Source: an uncultured Erysipelotrichaceae bacterium
GTDB lineage: Bacteria > Bacillota_I > Bacilli_A > Erysipelotrichales > Erysipelotrichaceae
DNA length: 47,279 nucleotides
Reading direction: 5' to 3'
NCBI GenBank assembly: GCA_903789495.1
Contig: CAIFEQ010000013.1
Location: 1 to 47,279, forward strand
Under the pieces are notes generated by a model, which searched no databases, was not told the DNA's origin, and was given only the letters and a program-made list of their open reading frames with translations. The position numbers and the translations under genes were made by a program. Shown here in pieces: positions 42,062 through 47,279 of this stretch; positions within the stretch are counted from its first letter, which is position 1, and each line of letters opens with the position of its first letter.

Positions 42062-42875
42062 ACGGCTGAAGAAGGTGCTGACCTATGTCTTCCTGTCGCT
42101 GGGGGCCCTGATCATGGTGTTTCCCTTCTACTGGATGTTCATCAGCTCCTTCAAGACTTCTTCGGAGATTCTCCAGTTTCCGCCCACCCTCCTGCCGGCC
42201 AGCTTCAATCTGGACAACTACCGGTTCGCCCTGGAGACGGCGCCGTTCCAGACCTACTTCCTCAACAGCTGTCTGGTGGCCGTCATCGAAGTCATCGCCT
42301 GTACCTTCACCACCATCCTGGCGGCCTTTGCCTTCTCCCGCCTGGATTTCAGGGGGAAGAAGAAGCTCTATGCCTTCCTGCTGGCCCTGATGATGGTGCC
42401 CTTTGAGATGCTCATCATCACCAACTACCGCACCATTGTCGCCTGGGGTCTGCATGATACCCTGGCGGCTCTGATCATTCCCTTTACCAGCAGCATCTTC
42501 TACATCTATCTGCTGCGAAACTTCTTCGACAGCGTTCCTGATGCCCTGTATCATGCGGCCCGGCTGGACGGCTGTTCCAACTGGACCTTCTGCTGGCGGA
42601 TCATGGTCCCGATGGCCAGACCCTATCTGGTCACCATCGTCCTGCTCGATGCGATTGCCTCCTGGAATGCCTTCCTCTGGCCGATGCTGGCGACGAACTC
42701 GCCGGAATCCCGCACCCTGCCGTTCGGCCTGTATGCCTTCATGACCGAAGGCGGAGCGAAGATGGAACGCATGATGGCAGCGGCGACCATGGTGGTCATC
42801 CCCATGGTCATCCTGTTCATCTGCACCCGGAAGTATATCGTCAACGGCGTGGCCCGCGGCGGCATCAAAGGCTGA
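42045..42875 (+). CDS. ABC importer permease (UgpE/MalG type)
   Basis: A 276-residue permease with six spans. Its EAA loop reads LYHAARLDGCSNWTFCWRIMVPMARP (about 167-192). The C-terminus ends RKYIVNGVARGGIKG, the classic VxGxxxGAVKG-like tail of MalG/UgpE permeases. It starts within the last 17 bases of the first permease gene and closes the operon before a terminator. Confidence 0.92.
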   Translation: MKNRHERLKKVLTYVFLSLGALIMVFPFYWMFISSFKTSSEILQFPPTLLPASFNLDNYRFALETAPFQTYFLNSCLVAVIEVIACTFTTILAAFAFSRLDFRGKKKLYAFLLALMMVPFEMLIITNYRTIVAWGLHDTLAALIIPFTSSIFYIYLLRNFFDSVPDALYHAARLDGCSNWTFCWRIMVPMARPYLVTIVLLDAIASWNAFLWPMLATNSPESRTLPFGLYAFMTEGGAKMERMMAAATMVVIPMVILFICTRKYIVNGVARGGIKG

Positions 42876-42897
42876 GTTTAAGCATCATCCGGAAAAA

Positions 42898-42938
42898 AGT
42901 CTGCGCATTCCTTCCGAAGAAGAAACGCAGGCTTTTTC
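42898..42938 (+). terminator. Terminator of the importer operon
   Basis: AGTCTGCG and CGCAGGCT (one G-T pair) form an 8-bp stem with a 20-base loop, followed by TTTTT. Confidence 0.8.
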
Positions 42939-42971
42939 GTTCTGCCCGTACAGGGAAATAACGTTCCGGAA

Positions 42972-42985
42972 TGAAAGCGCTTGCA
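42972..42985 (+). promoter_or_regulatory. cre site upstream of APC permease 1
   Basis: TGAAAGCGCTTGCA matches the CcpA-binding consensus TGNAANCGNWNNCA fully and is nearly palindromic. Its right half provides the TTGC of the -35 box, so CcpA bound here would block RNA polymerase. Confidence 0.85.
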
Positions 42986-43010
42986 GAAATATACCGGGGC
43001 GCGGTACGAT
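42981..43010 (+). promoter_or_regulatory. Promoter of APC permease 1
   Basis: TTGCAG (42981-42986) and TACGAT (43005-43010) are 18 bases apart. The same layout with the same spacing recurs at 44673 and 46333. The leader is about 113 bases long. Confidence 0.65.
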
Positions 43011-43075
43011 GGAGTCAGCAAGGTTATTCCTGAAAACCTGTAAGGATAATATCTGATTCTTCATCAAGGCTGTCA

Positions 43076-43091
43076 GCAGACTGCTGTCTGC
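43076..43091 (+). other. Conserved leader hairpin, permease 1
   Basis: GCAGAC-TGCT-GTCTGC, a perfect 6-bp stem, followed by GGTCATAAA and, 18 bases later, the strong ribosome-binding site GGGGAGGTG. The hairpin recurs in the other two permease leaders. Confidence 0.6.
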
Positions 43092-43129
43092 GGTCATAAA
43101 TCATCCGGAGAAGGGGAGGTGTTTATCTT

Positions 43130-44470
43130 ATGACACAGCAGGATCAGGATCATCAACTTAACCGCGTTCTTGGTTTCTGGGACCTGATGGGTTCCGCGGT
43201 CGGCCAGATCATCGGTGCCGGCATCATGTCTCTGACGGGTGCTGCCATCGCCATGACCGGCAAGTCGGTACCCATCGCCTTCATCATTTCCGCCATTCTG
43301 GTGGTCTTCAAGAGCATTCCGTACGTCTTCTTCAATTCGACCATCCGGACCAACGGCGGTCCCTACACCATCGTCCAGCTGCTGGTCAACAAGAAGCTGG
43401 GCGGATTCTACACCATTGTCTTCATCCTGAGCAGACTGTCTCTGGCCATGTATGCCTTGTCGGCAGCTGACTACCTCATGGGTCTGATCGGTTTCGGCAA
43501 TCGGATCATCATTGCCCTGATCGTACTGACACTGTTCTATGTGATCAATGCGGTCGGCATCGACATGTTTGCCAAGGTGCAGAACACCATGGTCGTCCTG
43601 CTGGTTGTTGCCCTCATCATCTTCACGGTCTTCGGACTGGGCGAAGTGGACTGGGCCGGCATGACGACAGAAGGCGAATGGATGACCGATGGAATCATGG
43701 GTCTGATGCAGGCGTCTTCGCTGCTGACCTTCGCGACGGGCGGTGCGACGGTCATCGCCTCGCTGGCCGGTGAAGCAAAGGATCCGATCCACGATATTCC
43801 GCGGGTCATCATCATTTCCACCCTGTTTGTCGCCGTTCTTTATGCAGTCATGTCCTGTGTTGCCGTCGGCGTGCTGCCGCTGGAGCAGACGGCGGGTCAG
43901 TCGCTGGTGGAAACGGCACGGACCATTCTGCCGTATCCGCTGTTTGTGTTCTTCATCCTCGGCGGTGCGGAGTGCGCGCTGGCTTCGACCCTGAACAACT
44001 CGCTGGCTTCCTCCACCAAGCCGATCATGCAGGCAACCTGGGATGGCTGGTTCCCGGCTTCCTGGGGCAGACTGAGCAAGAAGAAAGTTCCGATCATCTA
44101 TCTGACCGTTCTTTATATCATCGGTGTTCTTACCATTCTGACCGGCATGGATATCAGTGCCATCGGTTCCCTGGTTCTGCTGATCGGTGCAGTCAACGAA
44201 ATCATCATCTGCTGGGGTCTGATGAATCTGGAGAAGGTCATTCCGGAAGAATGGGCAGCTTCGAAGTTCCATGTCGGTCATGGCACTCTGGTGGTTTTCT
44301 TCATCCTGGCCGAACTGGCAAACTTCCTGAATCTGTATCTGAATGCCCGCGGCAAGAGTACGGCATTGCTGATCGGCAACGTGATCATGGCCGTTGTGGC
44401 ATTGATCTATTCTTTCAGCCGCTACAATTCCGGCAAGGTAACCGGCGAAGTCACATACGAAAAAGCCTGA
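43130..44470 (+). CDS. APC family amino-acid permease, copy 1
   Basis: A 446-residue transporter of the amino acid-polyamine-organocation superfamily with twelve predicted spans. The first span region holds GQIIGAGIMSLTGAAIAMTG, with the GxGIM unwound substrate site typical of APC proteins. Other marks are ATGGATVIASLAGEAKDP (span 6 and loop) and KPIMQATWDGWFPASWG. Substrate cannot be read; amino acids are likely. The start follows GGGGAGGTG by 9 bases. It is the first of three tandem paralogues, each with its own cre-controlled promoter and terminator. Confidence 0.87.
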   Translation: MTQQDQDHQLNRVLGFWDLMGSAVGQIIGAGIMSLTGAAIAMTGKSVPIAFIISAILVVFKSIPYVFFNSTIRTNGGPYTIVQLLVNKKLGGFYTIVFILSRLSLAMYALSAADYLMGLIGFGNRIIIALIVLTLFYVINAVGIDMFAKVQNTMVVLLVVALIIFTVFGLGEVDWAGMTTEGEWMTDGIMGLMQASSLLTFATGGATVIASLAGEAKDPIHDIPRVIIISTLFVAVLYAVMSCVAVGVLPLEQTAGQSLVETARTILPYPLFVFFILGGAECALASTLNNSLASSTKPIMQATWDGWFPASWGRLSKKKVPIIYLTVLYIIGVLTILTGMDISAIGSLVLLIGAVNEIIICWGLMNLEKVIPEEWAASKFHVGHGTLVVFFILAELANFLNLYLNARGKSTALLIGNVIMAVVALIYSFSRYNSGKVTGEVTYEKA

Positions 44471-44494
44471 ACCCGAGCCTGACAGATCAGCAGG

Positions 44495-44543
44495 GCTGCA
44501 GAACACCTGGTGCAGATGAACCAGGCTGCTCTGCAGCTTTTTT
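44495..44543 (+). terminator. Terminator of APC permease 1
   Basis: GCTGCAGA and TCTGCAGC arms, with an inner CCTGG/CCAGG stem, followed by six T residues. The 44471-44833 gap otherwise holds the next cre site, promoter and leader. Confidence 0.85.
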
Positions 44544-44663
44544 GTATCTGACACAGATGAAAAACGGTGATCAGCAGGCATGATTTTCATGAATGATCCG
44601 ATCAAACGTCCGACATTTTTCAGCAAGTAAAAATTTTTTTACGGTTATTGATCATGAATTTAA

Positions 44664-44677
44664 TGAAAACGCTTGCG
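44664..44677 (+). promoter_or_regulatory. cre site upstream of APC permease 2
   Basis: TGAAAACGCTTGCG matches the cre consensus except for the final A and overlaps the -35 box of the permease 2 promoter in the same register as at the other two permeases. Confidence 0.75.
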
Positions 44678-44702
44678 GTGAAGCACACCTGTAAGCTAGA
44701 AT
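44673..44702 (+). promoter_or_regulatory. Promoter of APC permease 2
   Basis: TTGCGG (44673-44678) and TAGAAT (44697-44702) with an 18-base spacer, as in permeases 1 and 3. The leader is about 125 bases. Confidence 0.6.
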
Positions 44703-44781
44703 ACCGGAAGAAAACCTACATATGTAATTTTTTTGCGGATTCGACAGGAGGGCGTTTCAGCCCGGTTCAGAACAGCTGTTC

Positions 44782-44797
44782 GCAGACTGCTGTCTGC
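44782..44797 (+). other. Conserved leader hairpin, permease 2
   Basis: GCAGAC-TGCT-GTCTGC, identical in stem and loop to copy 1, followed by TGTCATAAA and then AAGGGGAGGTG. Confidence 0.6.
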
Positions 44798-44833
44798 TGT
44801 CATAAACAGTCAAAAAGGGGAGGTGTTTACTTT

Positions 44834-46174
44834 ATGACACAGCAGGATCAGGATCACCAGTTAAAACGAGTACTCGGTTTCTGGGATCTGATGGGTTCCG
44901 CGGTCGGCCAGATCATCGGTGCCGGCATCATGTCACTGACGGGTGCCGCCATTGCCTTGACCGGTAAGTCCGTGCCCATCGCCTTCATCATTTCCGCCGT
45001 ATTGGTTGTTTTCCAGAGTATTCCGTTTGTTTTCTTCAACTCCACCATCCGCACCAACGGCGGCCAGTACACGATCGTGCAGCTGCTGGTGGACCGCAGA
45101 CTGGGCGGCTTCTTCACGATCATTGGCATTCTGGGCAACCTGTCCCTGGCCATGTATGCGCTGTCGGCGGCTGACTACCTGATGGGTCTGATCGGTTTCG
45201 GCAACCGGACCATCATTGCCCTGATCGTACTGACGCTGTTCTATGTGATCAACGCGGTCGGCATTGACATGTTTGCCAAGGTGCAGAATGTCATGGTCAT
45301 TCTGCTGGTCATTGCCCTGGTGATCTTCACGGTCTTCGGACTGGGTGAGGTTGACTGGGCCGGCATGACGACAGAGGGAGAATGGATGACGGACGGTGTC
45401 ATGGGTCTGATGCAGGCTTCGTCCCTGCTGACCTTTGCGACCGGCGGCGGAACCGTTGTCGTGTCACTGGCCGGCGAAGCAAAAGAACCGACCAAGGACA
45501 TTCCGCGGGTCATCATCATCTCGACTCTGTTCGTCGCCGTGCTGTATGCGGTCATGAGCTGCGTCGCTGTCGGCGTGCTGCCGCTGGAGCAGACAGCCGG
45601 TGCTTCGCTGGTGGATACCGCAAGAGCGATTCTGCCGTATCCGCTGTTCGTGTTCTTCATCATCGGCGGTGCCGAGTGCGCGCTGGCTTCGACGCTGAAC
45701 AACCAGTTCGCTTCTTCCACCAAACCGATCATGCAGGCGACCTGGGATGGCTGGTTCCCTGCTTCCTGGGGCCGTCTGAACAAGCAGAAAGTCCCGATCA
45801 TCTATCTGACTGTCCTGTATGTCATCGGTCTGCTCACGATCCTGACCGGCATGGATATCGATGCCATCGGTTCTCTGGTTCTGCTGATCAGTGCCGTGAA
45901 CTCGCTGATTGTCACCTATGGCATGATGAATCTGGAGAAGGTCATTCCGGAAGAGTGGGCGGCCTCGAAGTTCCATGTCAGCCATGGCACCCTGGTGGTC
46001 TTCTTCATCCTGGCCGAGCTGGCCAACTTCCTGAACCTCTACCTGAATGCACGCGGCAAGAGCGCAGCGCTGCTGATCGGCAATGTGATCATGGCTGTCG
46101 CCGCCCTGGCGTATTCCTTCAGCCGTTACAATTCCGGCAAGGTAACCGGCGAAGTCACGTACGAAAAAGCCTGA
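44834..46174 (+). CDS. APC family amino-acid permease, copy 2
   Basis: A 446-residue paralogue of copy 1 with the same length and near-identical sequence over most spans, differing for example in TNGGQYTIVQLLVDRRLGG and INALIVTYG-type positions late in the protein (SAVNSLIVTYGMM against GAVNEIIICWGLM in span 10-11). The same AAGGGGAGGTG ribosome-binding site sets the start at 44834; the frame is open further upstream through the leader but that part includes the cre/promoter region. The differences cluster in spans 3, 10 and loops, which may alter substrate preference. Confidence 0.87.
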   Translation: MTQQDQDHQLKRVLGFWDLMGSAVGQIIGAGIMSLTGAAIALTGKSVPIAFIISAVLVVFQSIPFVFFNSTIRTNGGQYTIVQLLVDRRLGGFFTIIGILGNLSLAMYALSAADYLMGLIGFGNRTIIALIVLTLFYVINAVGIDMFAKVQNVMVILLVIALVIFTVFGLGEVDWAGMTTEGEWMTDGVMGLMQASSLLTFATGGGTVVVSLAGEAKEPTKDIPRVIIISTLFVAVLYAVMSCVAVGVLPLEQTAGASLVDTARAILPYPLFVFFIIGGAECALASTLNNQFASSTKPIMQATWDGWFPASWGRLNKQKVPIIYLTVLYVIGLLTILTGMDIDAIGSLVLLISAVNSLIVTYGMMNLEKVIPEEWAASKFHVSHGTLVVFFILAELANFLNLYLNARGKSAALLIGNVIMAVAALAYSFSRYNSGKVTGEVTYEKA

Positions 46175-46198
46175 ACCTCGATTCACAGCGTAAACATG

Positions 46199-46252
46199 GA
46201 AGCTGCAGAAAACCAATGGCCCGGAAGCGGCCAGACTGCAGCTTCTTTTTCT
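46199..46252 (+). terminator. Terminator of APC permease 2
   Basis: GAAGCTGCAG and CTGCAGCTTC form a perfect 10-bp stem, with an inner TGGCC/GGCCA stem, followed by TTTTTCTTT. The 46175-46494 gap otherwise contains cre, promoter and leader of copy 3. Confidence 0.88.
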
Positions 46253-46323
46253 TTGCTGAAGATGACCTGTCCAGGGATTTTCTGACCGCACGGGTTTGTG
46301 AAAAAGTGCTTTATGAATTTATA

Positions 46324-46337
46324 TGAAAGCGCTTGCA
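46324..46337 (+). promoter_or_regulatory. cre site upstream of APC permease 3
   Basis: TGAAAGCGCTTGCA is identical to the cre site of permease 1 and again overlaps the -35 box. Confidence 0.85.
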
Positions 46338-46362
46338 CAAATATGCTGACATGCGATACGAT
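46333..46362 (+). promoter_or_regulatory. Promoter of APC permease 3
   Basis: TTGCAC (46333-46338) and TACGAT (46357-46362) with an 18-base spacer; the leader is about 125 bases. Confidence 0.65.
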
Positions 46363-46440
46363 TAGCTCAGCTAATCCTCATAGAAAAATCATAGATTCGA
46401 CAAAGTTCCCGCCATACAGTCCGCATCATCACGGCTGTTA

Positions 46441-46456
46441 GCAGACACAGGTCTGC
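46441..46456 (+). other. Conserved leader hairpin, permease 3
   Basis: GCAGAC-ACAG-GTCTGC keeps the 6-bp stem of copies 1 and 2 but has a different loop; TGTCATAGA and AAAGGGGAGGTG follow as in the others. Confidence 0.6.
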
Positions 46457-46494
46457 TGTCATAGACAATCCAGAAAAGGGGAGGTGTTTATCTT

Positions 46495-47279
46495 ATGACG
46501 CAGCAGGATCAGGATCACCAGTTAAAACGAGTACTCGGTTTCTGGGATCTGATGGGTTCCGCGGTCGGCCAGATCATCGGCGCCGGCATCATGTCACTGA
46601 CAGGTGCTGCCATCGCCATGACCGGTAAGTCCGTACCCATCGCCTTCATCATTTCCGCCGTACTGGTGGTCTTCCAGAGTGTTCCTTACGTATTCTTCAA
46701 CTCCACCATCCGCACCAACGGCGGTGCCTACACGATTGTGCAGCTGCTGGTGGACCGCCGGATCGGCGGCTTCTACACCATCATTTCCATTCTGGGCAAC
46801 CTGTCGCTGGCCATGTATGCCCTGTCCGCAGCCGACTACCTCATGGGTCTGATCGGCTTCGGCAACCGGACGGTCATTGCCCTGATCGTACTGACGCTGT
46901 TCTATGTGATCAACGCGGTCGGCATTGACATGTTTGCCAAGGTGCAGAATGTCATGGTCATTCTGCTGGTCATTGCCCTGGTGATCTTCACGGTCTTCGG
47001 ACTGGGTGAAGTCGACTGGGCCGGCATGACGGCGGAAGGCGAATGGATGACCGACGGTCTGATGGGCCTGATGCAGGCTTCGTCCCTGCTGACCTTTGCG
47101 ACCGGCGGCGCTACTGTCGTCGTGTCGCTGGCCGGCGAAGCGAAAGAGCCGACCAAGGATATTCCGCGGGTCATCATCATCTCGACTCTGTTCGTCGCTG
47201 TCCTGTACGCGGTCATGAGCTGCGTCGCTGTCGGCGTGCTGCCGCTGGAGCAGACGGCCGGTGCTTCGCTGGTCGATAC
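46495..47279 (+). CDS. APC family amino-acid permease, copy 3 (cut by the window edge)
   Basis: The first 261 codons of a third paralogue, beginning MTQQDQDHQLKRVLGFWDLMG, running open to the last base. It is closer to copy 2 than to copy 1 in the first quarter (QLKRV, FQSVPYVFF), but TNGGAYTIVQLLVDRRIGGFYT is its own version of the span 3 region. The AAAGGGGAGGTG ribosome-binding site and all upstream elements match the other copies. The rest lies outside the window, and the array may continue. Confidence 0.87.
   Translation, partial: MTQQDQDHQLKRVLGFWDLMGSAVGQIIGAGIMSLTGAAIAMTGKSVPIAFIISAVLVVFQSVPYVFFNSTIRTNGGAYTIVQLLVDRRIGGFYTIISILGNLSLAMYALSAADYLMGLIGFGNRTVIALIVLTLFYVINAVGIDMFAKVQNVMVILLVIALVIFTVFGLGEVDWAGMTAEGEWMTDGLMGLMQASSLLTFATGGATVVVSLAGEAKEPTKDIPRVIIISTLFVAVLYAVMSCVAVGVLPLEQTAGASLVD

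Noticed and set aside
1-47279. CRISPR arrays, tRNA or rRNA genes, insertion sequences, prophage or attachment sites
   Set aside because: No repeat-spacer pattern, cloverleaf-like sequence, transposase or integrase was recognised anywhere in the window.

Overview
The window is a gene-dense piece of a Bacillota (Firmicutes) chromosome with fairly high GC. Several Gram-positive hallmarks appear together: hprK, a cysteine T-box leader, the rapZ-yvcK-whiA cluster, catabolite-responsive (cre) elements, and the order cysS-mrnC-rlmB-sigH-rpmG-secE-nusG...rplK-rplA known from Bacillus. A gut Erysipelotrichia-like organism would fit, but that is inference. No tRNA, rRNA, insertion sequence, prophage or CRISPR array was seen. 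TGA and TAA end almost every gene; TAG ends only rpmG.

Layout. 1-3480: a membrane transporter and an M20 peptidase behind a promoter with a 16-bp palindrome, then a TetR regulator. 3664-6313: hprK (apparently leaderless) overlapping a HAD phosphatase, then an OsmC-like protein and a Zn-ribbon Nudix hydrolase. 6340-10004 (minus): a heterodimeric ABC exporter. 10157-15016: a tightly overlapping operon of rapZ, yvcK, whiA, a small membrane protein, a DUF2156 protein and a GNAT acetyltransferase. 15198-21998 (minus): lemA with a DUF3137 partner, class I ribonucleotide reductase nrdA-nrdB, and a MATE exporter with a structured leader. 22225-25095: two tandem flavodoxin-ferredoxin fusions and gap (GAPDH). 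25218-27775: a cytoplasmic HTH / one membrane span / external RCC1-like and Fn3 protein, with a small GYF-domain partner.

27772-37275 is the translation/transcription block: T-box, cysS, mrnC, rlmB, sigH, rpmG, secE, nusG, then rplK and rplA. Two things are odd here. nusG carries an in-frame amber codon at codon 27. About 4 kb of unrelated genes (AEC permease, a DUF4230-like protein, DUF1653, and a frameshifted membrane protein) sit between nusG and rplK. rplJ and rplL do not follow rplA.

37532-42875 is an ABC importer of the Ugp/sugar type (binding lipoprotein, ATPase, two permeases) with a cytoplasmic type I phosphodiesterase embedded in the operon, suggesting import and cleavage of a phosphodiester or related compound. 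From 42972 to the right edge lies a tandem array of three near-identical APC-family amino-acid permeases. Each has the same regulatory cassette: a cre site overlapping the -35 box, an 18-bp promoter spacer, a small leader hairpin and a strong ribosome-binding site. The hprK gene supplies the kinase/phosphorylase that would feed this CcpA circuit, although it lacks the family's active-site histidine.

The items most worth a second look are the nusG amber codon, the HTH-TM-RCC1-Fn3 protein, the repeated permease cassette, the HprK His-to-Tyr change, the phosphodiesterase-containing importer, the cysS leader with two terminators, and the attenuator-like MATE leader.
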